64,000 nucleotides of DNA from assembly GCF_040513375.1 (NCBI RefSeq), contig NZ_JBEVTG010000001.1, positions 372,001 through 436,000 of the forward strand. Direction: 5' to 3'. Positions 54,369 through 62,358 of this stretch are shown here, in pieces. The translations under genes were made by a program, and so were the position numbers. How positions within the stretch are numbered: the stretch's first letter is position 1; each line of letters begins with the position of its first letter. Source of the DNA: Flagellimonas_B algarum. Its GTDB lineage: Bacteria; Bacteroidota; Bacteroidia; Flavobacteriales; Flavobacteriaceae. The notes below the pieces were generated by a model. It had not been told where the DNA came from. It did no database searches and worked only from the letters and a program-made list of their open reading frames with translations.

Positions 54369-54864
54369 TCAATAGTTCGTAAACGACTTCCACTTTTTCC
54401 TTAAAATGTTCAAATGTTTTTTCGATCAATCCATGCGCCAAGGCATAAAGACCCCTGGTCGAGGTGTAGATCATGACCAGGCGATCATTGGTTTTCTCCA
54501 AGATCTTAAATGTCGGTAATTCGGCGTCGGGATAGAGTTTCTTTACATGGATGTGGATGTGGTCTTCAATGGAATATAACAACCCAAGTGGGTTCGTATA
54601 GCTTTCGACCACTTCAGGATGCGATTTCAACAACCCACCAAAGAGATAGTTCCCAAAGGAGAACAACAAATCATTGGCTTCCAATTGGGTCTCCTTGCTC
54701 AAATTGGTGAGCAATTGCACCATTTCATTAAAGTCATAGGTTCCTACGGCCGTATAAGCACCTTCTGAAGGAAGGTCGGCTTTTTCAATTATGGTGTCTA
54801 CCATTGCAAGTCCGAAGGTGGACTCGACCATATCCAGAAACTCAGTAAATACAATTCCTTTCAT
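54325..54864 (-). CDS. H-NOX (haem nitric oxide/oxygen binding) protein
   Basis: 179 residues from the ATG at 54864; the longer frame lacks homologous sequence and contains the promoter. H-NOX marks are complete: H-I-H-I-H at 102-106 with His104 at the proximal haem-ligand position, Y-P-D-A-E-L-P after it, and Y-T-S-T-R (133-137) for binding the haem propionates. No Tyr stands at the distal position (+5/+6 after Arg137), which suggests an NO-selective rather than O2-binding pocket. It is first in an operon with two kinases, FIST, HPt, LytTR and STAS genes. Confidence 0.93.
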   Translation of the reverse strand: MKGIVFTEFLDMVESTFGLAMVDTIIEKADLPSEGAYTAVGTYDFNEMVQLLTNLSKETQLEANDLLFSFGNYLFGGLLKSHPEVVESYTNPLGLLYSIEDHIHIHVKKLYPDAELPTFKILEKTNDRLVMIYTSTRGLYALAHGLIEKTFEHFKEKVEVVYELLNEQGTEVKFTVVQG

Positions 54865-54882
54865 AATAAGAATATTACGATT

Positions 54883-54928
54883 TAAAAGTAGGAATTGTAC
54901 TACTTTACTTAAAAAATATGTTGTGAAA
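54883..54928 (-). promoter_or_regulatory. Promoter with conserved TTTCACAACA box (H-NOX operon)
   Basis: On the minus strand TTTCACAACA (54919-54928) is followed after exactly 28 nt by TACTTTTA (54883-54890), a 7/8 match to TAnnTTTG, 18 nt before the H-NOX ATG. The spacer holds GTAGTACAATTCC, related to the same region at 48109-48121. This gives the H-NOX operon its own promoter, apart from the response regulator gene upstream. Confidence 0.68.
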
Positions 54929-54940
54929 TCGCCTTTTTCG

Positions 54941-55339
54941 TTAGGCTCTGATGAGTTCGCTGATTTCCCAATATTCGAAAACACGTTTTAATTTGTTTTC
55001 GTAATCCTCATATTTTAAGGGCTTTATGATATACCCAGCGATTCCGATTTCAAAACATTTAAGTAAATCGGCACGATTTTCAGATGTGGTCAAAATAATC
55101 GTAGGCAGGTATTTCAATTTTGGATCCCCCTTTAATACGGTCAGAAATTCGATACCACTCATACGGGGCATGTTCAAATCCAAAAGGATAATATCGGGCA
55201 GCTTACCACCTTTCAAAATCGATAAGGCCTCTTCCCCATTTTTGGCTTCGATAATTTTGTGTTTTGATTGAAACTTCGAAATCGCACGTTGCAATTTCAT
55301 TGATTCGATCATATCATCCTCTATAAACAATACATCCAC
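54941..55339 (-). CDS. Single-domain response regulator (CheY-like)
   Basis: 132 residues, receiver only, from a GTG at 55339 (no ATG available). E7-D8-D9 acidic cluster, Asp54 in L-L-D-L, Thr in L-T-T and I-K-P-L are intact. It is 76 nt upstream of the H-NOX gene on the same strand and may serve as the first receiver of the relay (kinase to receiver to HPt to LytTR), which is inference from context. Confidence 0.9.
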   Translation of the reverse strand: MDVLFIEDDMIESMKLQRAISKFQSKHKIIEAKNGEEALSILKGGKLPDIILLDLNMPRMSGIEFLTVLKGDPKLKYLPTIILTTSENRADLLKCFEIGIAGYIIKPLKYEDYENKLKRVFEYWEISELIRA

Positions 55340-55479
55340 GACTAGACATTTATTTCATTATACAAAAGTCCGTCAAAGTGACGACATAAAACCGTGCGGG
55401 GGGACGAATGGTCATTTACCTTCGGTGAACGGTAAAAAGATATCGATGAAATTAGCAATTTTTTTCTTACAATTGTAGC

Positions 55480-55845
55480 TTACCCTGGATTTTCCCCTTC
55501 GAGTTTCAAACGCTCTTTCTTTGGAAGTTTCGAAACCACCAACTCATAGGAATGATCGATCAGTTCGCAGATCATTCGTGGCTCGAGCTGTTCTAACATA
55601 ATCGTATTCCAATGCTTTTTGCTCATGTGATAGCCTGGTATGACGGTTCCATCGTATTCCTCCCTTAATTCCAACGCCCGCTCGGGGTCACACTTCAAAT
55701 TGGCTTGGGGGGGCATACGCTCAAGGGCTACCAAGGCGAACATCTTGTTCATGACTTTAAAGACCAAGGTATGCTCATCGAAAGGAAACGATTCGGTCAC
55801 AGCCTGTTTCCGCAAACAATAGTCCCTGAATTCCTCAACGTTCAT
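55480..55845 (-). CDS. MmcQ/YjbR-family protein
   Basis: 121 residues of the small MmcQ/YjbR alpha-beta fold: an early F-R-D-Y-C-L, F-P-F-D-E-H-T-L-V-F-K-V near 20-31, and the K-K-H-W-N-T-I block near 76-82. Cytosolic; often annotated as DNA-binding but the role is not settled. The start overlaps the stop of the Dabb gene upstream by 4 nt, so the pair is co-translated. Confidence 0.88.
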   Translation of the reverse strand: MNVEEFRDYCLRKQAVTESFPFDEHTLVFKVMNKMFALVALERMPPQANLKCDPERALELREEYDGTVIPGYHMSKKHWNTIMLEQLEPRMICELIDHSYELVVSKLPKKERLKLEGENPG

Positions 55846-56246
55846 CGCTCGGTCCCGATAGCGTCATAAACGATGACCTTGGTCCAAAGATGCTGGCTCT
55901 CTTCAATGAACTTCAAATGGGCCGCCTCTTTTTGGTAGCCTTCTTGGTCGGCTGCCGAAGCAAAGGTGACGATCAGGTTGTAGGTAAAGGATCCGTCGAC
56001 CACCTCACGCGTCGCTTTGGGCGGTGTGCCTATAAAATCGGTTTTCGCGAATTCCGAGTTATCAAGAAACGTTCGCAATGATTTTTCGAAAGCGGCTCGA
56101 TCCGCTTTGCTATCGGGGTGCTTCAGCCAGAAATAGACCGAATGCACGAAAGAGGCATCGAATTCAGATGCCGGGTCGGTTTGGGCCATGGCACTCGTCA
56201 TTAATAATAAGGTGAAAATTGAAGTACAAAGTAATCTCATGTTCAT
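55842..56246 (-). CDS. Dabb-family (stress-responsive alpha/beta barrel) secreted protein
   Basis: 134 residues with a signal peptide (about 1-21, ending A-M-A-Q). The remainder is one Dabb ferredoxin-like domain: H-S-V-Y-F-W-L-K near 35-42 and a V-T-F-A-S-like strand region. These small dimeric barrels have no single defined function. It overlaps by 4 nt with genes on both sides. Confidence 0.85.
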   Translation of the reverse strand: MNMRLLCTSIFTLLLMTSAMAQTDPASEFDASFVHSVYFWLKHPDSKADRAAFEKSLRTFLDNSEFAKTDFIGTPPKATREVVDGSFTYNLIVTFASAADQEGYQKEAAHLKFIEESQHLWTKVIVYDAIGTER

Positions 56247-56866
56247 TGGTTTAAAAACTGTTGGTCCGTCTCAGAAATCTCGATGGCCGAATAATCCAAT
56301 TGCCACCCGATGGTCTCTACGATCTTCTCGATCAAAAGTACGGCTTGTAAGGCTTCTTTCTTAGCCGTTTCCATCAATCCACTTTCCGGGATCATCTGCT
56401 TGATATGCTCGATCGAGTTTTGGTTCAATTGGGTGAGGTCATCAGGCGAAAACGAGTTGAACCAACCGTTCTTGATATCGTAGAATTGTAGGTCGGGCTC
56501 AATCGATAGGATCTCGGGATCCGGAAAATCGGTAAGTATGATCCGCTTGCCGGCTTCATCGGCTTGTAACTTCACTTTTTTAAGGTCATATCCGATTTGG
56601 GCCTTGGCCTTGATGACCACCAAGGCTTTTTTGGTACTGTTCCATAATTGTAAGAAGCCTTCCTTATTGTCTTCATACCGATAGATTTCGGCGAAATCAC
56701 CCTCGACCGATACCAGTTTGCATACGCTTCGAATACGGTCTAGCAAGACTTGGGATTGGTGCTTGGTGCGCGCCTTGCCCCTTTTCTTCCGAAATAGGCC
56801 AATGGTCCAATACGTCACTATGGCCCCGAGTATAATTCCCAAAAATGCTTCGACCAAACTATCCAT
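56243..56866 (-). CDS. DUF4230 domain protein, membrane-anchored
   Basis: 207 residues. One N-terminal helix (about 5-22) and a basic stretch are followed by a DUF4230 domain (V-E-G-D-F-A-E-I-Y-R-Y, K-A-Q-I-G-Y-D-L near 94-101). It is anchored in the inner membrane; function unknown. Starts overlap with the neighbouring DUF4260 gene by 8 nt, part of a compact run of five small genes. Confidence 0.85.
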   Translation of the reverse strand: MDSLVEAFLGIILGAIVTYWTIGLFRKKRGKARTKHQSQVLLDRIRSVCKLVSVEGDFAEIYRYEDNKEGFLQLWNSTKKALVVIKAKAQIGYDLKKVKLQADEAGKRIILTDFPDPEILSIEPDLQFYDIKNGWFNSFSPDDLTQLNQNSIEHIKQMIPESGLMETAKKEALQAVLLIEKIVETIGWQLDYSAIEISETDQQFLNQ

Positions 56867-57221
56867 GTCCTTTGCCTATTTTCCCAAGGTGGGTGAAGGT
56901 AAACCCTTTTTCGTATTTGAGTCCGTATCCAAAGATACGATCCATAGCGGCATGTGAGAATAGGATAATACCGATAACCTCAAACACCTCAACCTGCAAC
57001 AGATACTTCCCGACAATATAAAGGAGTATGGCAAGCCCCCTATGGTGGAACACATTGTAACAAAAGGCACCAGCTTTGTTGCCCGCTACATACCCCAGCA
57101 TGCCGATATCAGGCGTTAAGAGCAACACCAAAAACCACCACCAGTCCAAATCGGTATCCAAAAACAGTACAAAGCCCAGCGCCAACAGCATGAGTTCTTC
57201 TAAACGGATCAAGGTTTTCAT
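56859..57221 (-). CDS. DUF4260 membrane protein
   Basis: 120 residues with three to four short membrane helices and the family block D-I-G-M-L-G-Y-V-A-G-N near 39-49, then N-x-x-H-H and D-R-x-x-G-Y-G-L-K-Y. Inner-membrane protein with no known activity. It overlaps the upstream cyclase-family gene by 4 nt. Confidence 0.85.
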   Translation of the reverse strand: MKTLIRLEELMLLALGFVLFLDTDLDWWWFLVLLLTPDIGMLGYVAGNKAGAFCYNVFHHRGLAILLYIVGKYLLQVEVFEVIGIILFSHAAMDRIFGYGLKYEKGFTFTHLGKIGKGHG

Positions 57222-57970
57222 AAGTGCAGTGGTTTGTACAATATGGGGCGCGAGGGGGTCGCATCGTTCTCAAAAGGAGCCGTCTGTAAGTTCAATACAT
57301 AGGTGCCGTCTTCGATGGCATTGTCGGCAAAGATGAATTCGGTGATGGTCGCGTTTGTTCGGGCGGTACCTTCCGTATTCCAGAACGCCTTATGGGCCAA
57401 TAGGGCGCCACCGTCCTTTTCCTTGTCTACCGAAGGCAAATCGACCAATAAGTGTTCGACCCCTTTTTCACGCAACCAAACTGCGGCATCTTTTAAAAGG
57501 TAGGGCGGATTGCTATGTGCGTATTGCCTGGTTTTCTTATCGGGAAGATTGGGGATGGTACGGATAATGACCGCCTCCCTTTTCCTATTCCCTAAAGCAT
57601 ATTGTAGTTGTTTCTTCGAAATCACGAAATCAGATGCTTGTTTCTCAGGGGCCACCGTAATCAATTCGGCCAACCAGAAATAGCGCTGCAAGCCGGTATT
57701 GATCGAATGGAACCCTTCAGTGATATGACCCAAACACTCGGTATGGGTCACATGGGCATGTGGATTAAAGCGGATGTCGTTGAAATTGGTACTACTGCCC
57801 TGTGAAACGCTACCGATGAAATCCCCGTTGCGATGGGGTTCGATACTTGGGGCGTCGACGTACCAAGCGTTCACGTTTTCAGACCCGTGCCGCATCGGAA
57901 TCGATATATCCAAAGGGTTATTCAGGTCGATGGTATACTTCTTCGAACGGTATGTGATGGAGGCCTGCAA
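57218..57970 (-). CDS. Cyclase/kynurenine-formamidase-like family protein
   Basis: 250 residues from a TTG at 57970; no better start exists before the conserved D-I-S-I-P. A metal-site motif of the cyclase fold is recognisable as N-P-H-A-H-V-T-H-T-E near 70-79, followed by G-H-I. A late pair of conserved segments (L-L-V-D-L-P-S-V-D, H-x-x-F-W-N) fits the fold. Possible N-formylkynurenine hydrolase or other amidase. Heads a tight run of small genes; substrate uncertain. Confidence 0.78.
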   Translation of the reverse strand: MQASITYRSKKYTIDLNNPLDISIPMRHGSENVNAWYVDAPSIEPHRNGDFIGSVSQGSSTNFNDIRFNPHAHVTHTECLGHITEGFHSINTGLQRYFWLAELITVAPEKQASDFVISKKQLQYALGNRKREAVIIRTIPNLPDKKTRQYAHSNPPYLLKDAAVWLREKGVEHLLVDLPSVDKEKDGGALLAHKAFWNTEGTARTNATITEFIFADNAIEDGTYVLNLQTAPFENDATPSRPILYKPLHL

Positions 57971-58016
57971 TAAAACGGTCTTATTCTTCGTGAAAATTTA
58001 CTCAATATTATCGAAA

Positions 58017-59144
58017 CTAATTCAACTTAAACAGGTCGCTTGCGAGACCATCGGCCAAGAACTTCCCTTTTTTGGTCACATGCAACACATCACCATCCCA
58101 AAAAAGGAGTCCTTCGGCAATATGACGTTTTGCGGTGACTTCGAGGTGTTGTGCGTAGCTCTGTCCGAAACGTGATATTACCATATCGCTTGAAACCCCC
58201 CATATGGTACGAAGACCGGTCATCACATATTCGTTGTAGCGGTCCGCTGTAGAGAGGGTTTCATAGGTCAATGGCAGTTCCCCTGCTTGAATTTTTTTGA
58301 CGTATGTCGGATTATTGCGAAGGTTCCATGCCCTTCGTTGGCCGTCAAAAGAATGGGCCGAAGGACCAATACCCAAATACGGTTTGCCTTGCCAATAGGC
58401 CGAGTTGTTCTTTGAGAAAAAACCCGGTTTGCCAAAGTTCGACAACTCATAATGGACATAGCCTTCTTTTTCAAGACGGTCGACCATCAAATGGAACTGA
58501 CGATGGGCCTGTTCATCATCGACATCGGGTACCACCCCTTTGTCAATGAATGTTTTGAGGGCGGTCTTGGGTTCAACGGTCAAGGCATAACTGGAGATAT
58601 GGGGCATTCCGAAAGCCAGGGCCATTTCGATATTGTCAAGCCATTGGGCATCATCCGCCCCGGGAATCCCATAAATCAGATCGATCGAGTTGTTCTCGAA
58701 AAAGCGACTGACCTGCTCCAAACAGGTTTTGGCCTCATTGGCATTATGGGCGCGATGCATCAATTTCAGATCGGTATCGAAAAAAGACTGGATGCCGATA
58801 CTCAACCGATTGATCGGACTATCGGCCAATTGCTCGATCTTTCCTAAGTCGAGATCATCAGGATTGGCCTCTAGGGTGATTTCAGCCCCAGGAGCAAGAG
58901 GGTGGTATTCGTTGACCTTGGCCAACAGGCGTTCGATCTCCTCTGTACTGAGTATGGAAGGGGTGCCCCCTCCAAAATACACCGTTTCGACTGCTGCTTG
59001 GTCGAGTTCGTCTCTTCGCATGGCGATTTCCTGCTCCATGGCCGTCAACAAGTCCTGCTTTTTCTTCAGGTTGGTCGAGAAATGAAAGTCACAGTAATGG
59101 CATGCCTGCTTGCAGAACGGGATGTGGAGGTAGATACCGGCCAT
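58017..59144 (-). CDS. hemW: Radical SAM haem chaperone HemW
   Basis: 375 residues from the ATG at 59144, which lies right after the ruvC stop; the longer frame runs inside ruvC. The radical SAM cluster is C-K-Q-A-C-H-Y-C (Cys11, 15, 18), with G-G-G-T-P-S and E-A-N-P-D-D-L following. HemW inserts haem into membrane proteins and lacks true coproporphyrinogen oxidase activity in studied cases. It may be functionally relevant to the haem sensors at 50-55 kb, though it is a general housekeeping gene. Confidence 0.93.
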   Translation of the reverse strand: MAGIYLHIPFCKQACHYCDFHFSTNLKKKQDLLTAMEQEIAMRRDELDQAAVETVYFGGGTPSILSTEEIERLLAKVNEYHPLAPGAEITLEANPDDLDLGKIEQLADSPINRLSIGIQSFFDTDLKLMHRAHNANEAKTCLEQVSRFFENNSIDLIYGIPGADDAQWLDNIEMALAFGMPHISSYALTVEPKTALKTFIDKGVVPDVDDEQAHRQFHLMVDRLEKEGYVHYELSNFGKPGFFSKNNSAYWQGKPYLGIGPSAHSFDGQRRAWNLRNNPTYVKKIQAGELPLTYETLSTADRYNEYVMTGLRTIWGVSSDMVISRFGQSYAQHLEVTAKRHIAEGLLFWDGDVLHVTKKGKFLADGLASDLFKLN

Positions 59145-59145
59145 C

Positions 59146-59697
59146 TTACCCGATCTTTTTTGGATTTTGTTTGACGAAAGCTTCCCAGCCCGAATAGCTG
59201 GTTCCGACATCGATCCTGCCCGCATTGTAGAAATGGCATACGGCAGCGGCCAAGCCATCGGTACTATCCAGGTTTTTGGGCAGCGTCTTTAAATTGAGTA
59301 CTCCTTGTAGCATTTTGGCCACTTGTTCTTTGCTTGCATTACCGTTTCCGGTAATCGCCATTTTGATTTTTTTAGGGAGGTATTCGGTGATGGGCACTTG
59401 CCGCGAGAGGGCGGCGGCCATGGCCACGCCTTGGGCCCGCCCCAGCTTCAACATCGATTGCACGTTCTTACCGAAAAAGGGTGCTTCGATGGCCATTTCG
59501 TCCGGATGGAAGGTATCGATAAGTTCGACCGTACGATCGAAGATCAATTTCAATTTGGTATAAGGGTCTTCGTATTTCTTGAGGTGCAATTCGTTCATCT
59601 GCACGAAATGCATCTTTTTATTGACCACTTTGATCAATCCGAAACCCATGATGGTCGTTCCGGGGTCGACGCCGAGTATGATTTTTTCAGTAGCCAA
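59146..59697 (-). CDS. ruvC: Crossover junction endodeoxyribonuclease RuvC
   Basis: 183 residues from a TTG at 59697 (no ATG precedes the conserved G-V-D-P-G-T). Catalytic acids: Asp11 in L-G-V-D-P, Glu in A-I-E-A-P-F-F, and the C-terminal D-S-T-D-G-L-A-A-A Asp pair. It resolves Holliday junctions with RuvAB. It is 1 nt ahead of hemW and 4 nt after a small lipoprotein gene. Confidence 0.94.
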   Translation of the reverse strand: MATEKIILGVDPGTTIMGFGLIKVVNKKMHFVQMNELHLKKYEDPYTKLKLIFDRTVELIDTFHPDEMAIEAPFFGKNVQSMLKLGRAQGVAMAAALSRQVPITEYLPKKIKMAITGNGNASKEQVAKMLQGVLNLKTLPKNLDSTDGLAAAVCHFYNAGRIDVGTSYSGWEAFVKQNPKKIG

Positions 59698-59701
59698 TTG
59701 C

Positions 59702-60175
59702 TTACTGGGTATTTAAAATTATTGGAAGGCTCAGGCGTATTTTCACATCCGTCCCACCCTTATGCGCGGGTATTACGGTAGAATCCCTGAACTTCGTCCT
59801 AACATCTTCCGAAAAGCCTGGAATCAATGCTTCAATGTGCTTGTTTTCACTGATCTGCTGGACGAAGATAAACCCATCTTCATCTACCATGATGCTTACA
59901 AGTAAAGTATCATTGATCGGGGCATCCACTTCGTAAACTTTTTTATGGATGATGGCCTGCAGTCTTTTATGAAGTTGTGTCGCAAAACATTCGCGCTGTT
60001 CGATTTTCGGGGCACTTGGTTCGCATTCTTCGAATAAGGGATAACCGTCGATATCATTCCAGTCCACCCCGTCTAATACGGCATTTACATTCTTTGCGAT
60101 TTGATCTTCTTTAGATTGGAACAAGCCGCAAGACGCCAAGGATATCATTAGGAACAAGAGCATGATCTGCCGCAT
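59702..60175 (-). CDS. Small lipoprotein, TonB C-terminal-like
   Basis: 157 residues from the ATG at 60175. Signal ends L-A-S-C (lipid Cys near residue 16). The rest is periplasmic; its C-terminal half (V-S-I-M-V-D-E-D-G-F-I, and a V-K-I-R-L-S-L-P-I end strand) resembles the TonB C-terminal fold found in many Bacteroidota lipoproteins. Function unknown. Upstream of ruvC by 4 nt. Confidence 0.75.
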   Translation of the reverse strand: MRQIMLLFLMISLASCGLFQSKEDQIAKNVNAVLDGVDWNDIDGYPLFEECEPSAPKIEQRECFATQLHKRLQAIIHKKVYEVDAPINDTLLVSIMVDEDGFIFVQQISENKHIEALIPGFSEDVRTKFRDSTVIPAHKGGTDVKIRLSLPIILNTQ

Positions 60176-60285
60176 AACCACCCATTGTATGGGCTGAAAT
60201 TACGACATTTTACCATTTCCATAGCGAGTTAGGGCGGCATTGTAACAAACCCTTAGTAATTTAGTCCTATTGGTAAATCACGATT

Positions 60286-60801
60286 ATGGACATCGCCCTA
60301 CTCTTTATCGGTTTTCTCCTTATGCTGATCGGCATGCTGGGAAGTTTCCTTCCCGTACTGCCAGGGCCACCCCTGAGCTGGGTGGGACTCCTCCTTCTTC
60401 ATTTGACCGAGCCGGTGGCCGAAAACTGGTGGTTCTTGGGCATCACCTTGGTATTGGCATTGGCCGTTACCGTTTTGGACTATGTCATACCCGCGGCAGG
60501 CACCAAGAAATTCGGCGGCAGCAAAGCTGGGATGTGGGGCAGTATCATCGGTCTTTTGGTTGCAATTTTCTTTCCGATTCTAGGACCCTTCGGCATCATC
60601 ATCTGGCCTTTTGTCGGGGCTTTGGTCGGCGAACTCTCGAACAACGCTACGGATCAGAAAAGGGCATGGAAAGCAGCCTTCGGGTCTTTTCTGGGCTTTT
60701 TGACCGGAACCTTCCTGAAGTTCTTGATCACCCTGATCTATGCCGGATTGTTTTTGTGGAAGGCGATTGAAAAGCTTCCTGAATTTTTCACCTTTTCTTA
60801 A
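60286..60801 (+). CDS. DUF456 membrane protein
   Basis: 171 residues with four to five membrane helices and the family's P-G-P-P-L-S-W near 27-33, G-S-I-I-G near 88-92 and W-P-F-V-G near 109-113 blocks. Inner membrane, function unknown. It is the only plus-strand gene in this stretch and its stop overlaps the convergent nitroreductase stop by 4 nt. Confidence 0.88.
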   Translation: MDIALLFIGFLLMLIGMLGSFLPVLPGPPLSWVGLLLLHLTEPVAENWWFLGITLVLALAVTVLDYVIPAAGTKKFGGSKAGMWGSIIGLLVAIFFPILGPFGIIIWPFVGALVGELSNNATDQKRAWKAAFGSFLGFLTGTFLKFLITLIYAGLFLWKAIEKLPEFFTFS

Positions 60802-61352
60802 TCGAACCAAGCCACCTTATCGGCTATGGGGCGTCTTTCGGCTTCCGTCAGCGGACTGTCATAATACCCTAGGTACAGGAACCCTAGACAGCGTTCCCCA
60901 TCAGCCATATCGAAGAATTCATCCATGTATTTCACGAGTCCCGGTGAACTCCAATAGCAGCCCAAGTCCATTTCAGCACAAGACAACCACATGTTTTGTA
61001 CGGCCATTGCCGTTGCCGCGATTTCTTCCCATTCGGGGAGGCTTTCATTCGGGTCGCGTTGCATGCAGATCGCGATGATCGCCCCGGCCTTTCTTGGGTT
61101 CTCTTTGAGTTTGTTGACCTTGATTTGTTTGGGTTTCGGATCGTTGGATTCATATTTCGCCGATAGAAAATCGCCCAAACGCCCTTTGGCATCGCCAGTC
61201 AACACCTTGAAACGCCAAGGTTCCGTCTTTTTATGGTTGGGGGCCCAATTGGCCGCTTCCAATAGGGTTTCAATAGTAGTTTTTTCAATGGGGGTATCGT
61301 TGTATTGAACGGGAAAAACGGAGCGCCGTTTTTTGATCAAATCCGCAATCAT
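60798..61352 (-). CDS. Nitroreductase family protein
   Basis: 184 residues from the ATG at 61352. FMN-binding features: K-K-R-R-S-V-F near the N-terminus, A-A-N-W-A-P-N-H near 38-45, Q-N-M-W-L-S-C near 120-126, and a late L-G-F-L-Y-L-G-Y. It is a single-domain flavoprotein reducing nitro- or quinone compounds with NAD(P)H. Downstream of and 19 nt from the lysR gene. Confidence 0.9.
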   Translation of the reverse strand: MIADLIKKRRSVFPVQYNDTPIEKTTIETLLEAANWAPNHKKTEPWRFKVLTGDAKGRLGDFLSAKYESNDPKPKQIKVNKLKENPRKAGAIIAICMQRDPNESLPEWEEIAATAMAVQNMWLSCAEMDLGCYWSSPGLVKYMDEFFDMADGERCLGFLYLGYYDSPLTEAERRPIADKVAWFD

Positions 61353-61371
61353 ATGGTGTTTTTTTTCAAAG

Positions 61372-62277
61372 TTACGCTTTCCGTCGCTTTGCTGCATCTT
61401 CCAAGGATCGTAAGGCGTGTTGCAATACCGGGTTGCGGTTGTCTTCCTTCCAGATCATCGATAAGACCGCGCGCTGCGGAATCGTATCCAGATCGATGAA
61501 TTTGACGTCCATCTGAAAACCGAACTGCAAAGCGGAAGGAACGATGGCAATGCCCAATTTGTTCGCTACCAATTTGAAGATGGTCTGTGCATGCACCGAT
61601 TGATGCGAAACCCTGGGTGCGAAGCCCGCATCTTGACAGATACTGATGACGGTATCGTAGTATAGGGGGCTGTAATCTTGGGAGAACAAAATGAAGTCTT
61701 CTTCGGCCACTTCCTGCATGCCCTTGAATCGGGATGCGGAACAGTGATGATCGGCAGGCAAGACCAAAGAAAAAGTATCCTCGAAAACGGGTTGGATCCG
61801 CAAGCCTTTGGGTACGGTGGTCAGGCGAACGAAACCCAAATCCAAACGGTCGTTGGCTATGCCATCGACCTGGGCCCGGTTCGACAGCTCGTCCAATGAG
61901 GTATGGATGCCCTGATGCCTGTTCTGCAGGTCCAACAACAATTCAGGAACCACTTGCTGCATGGCCGATCCCAAAAATCCGATACGGAGTTCGCCCTGAT
62001 CGCCGGCCTCGATGAGTTTTAATTGCCGCATGGTCTGGTTGAGATGGTTGACCACGAATTCCGCTTCCTTTTTCAGGTGCTCCCCTGCTGGGGTCATTCG
62101 CACCTTCTTCTTGTCACGAACGAAGAGTCTCACACCGATGGTCTCTTCCAACTGGCGGATCTGTGTACTCAATCCGGGTTGGGAAATGAACAATTTTTCA
62201 GCCGCTTTTCGAAAGTGCAAAAGCTCGGCCACGGCCAAAAAATAGCGCAAGTGACGGAGTTCTATTTGATAATCCAT
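61372..62277 (-). CDS. LysR-family transcriptional regulator
   Basis: 301 residues from the ATG at 62277. N-terminal winged helix-turn-helix: L-R-H-L-R-Y-F-L-A-V near 7-16 and Q-P-G-L-S-T-Q-I-R-Q-L-E near 38-49. C-terminal periplasmic-binding-like effector domain. It is divergent from hutH with an 81-bp gap, the usual layout for a LysR regulator of the neighbouring gene, and is co-oriented with the nitroreductase. Confidence 0.92.
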   Translation of the reverse strand: MDYQIELRHLRYFLAVAELLHFRKAAEKLFISQPGLSTQIRQLEETIGVRLFVRDKKKVRMTPAGEHLKKEAEFVVNHLNQTMRQLKLIEAGDQGELRIGFLGSAMQQVVPELLLDLQNRHQGIHTSLDELSNRAQVDGIANDRLDLGFVRLTTVPKGLRIQPVFEDTFSLVLPADHHCSASRFKGMQEVAEEDFILFSQDYSPLYYDTVISICQDAGFAPRVSHQSVHAQTIFKLVANKLGIAIVPSALQFGFQMDVKFIDLDTIPQRAVLSMIWKEDNRNPVLQHALRSLEDAAKRRKA

Positions 62278-62304
62278 TATTATTGATTCATACAAAAATA
62301 AGTA

Positions 62305-62336
62305 TTGGTGATTATTAAATTGCTAAAGTACCTTTA
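62305..62336 (+). promoter_or_regulatory. Candidate hutH promoter
   Basis: TTG at 62305-62307 and TACCTTTA at 62329-62336 (7/8 match to TAnnTTTG) are 21 nt apart, 22 nt ahead of the hutH ATG. An ATAC-N8-GTAT dyad at 62290-62305 overlaps the -33 side and could be a LysR-type site, although the classical spacing is N7. Confidence 0.5.
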
Positions 62337-62358
62337 CGTATTCCCAAAAAAGAAAGAC

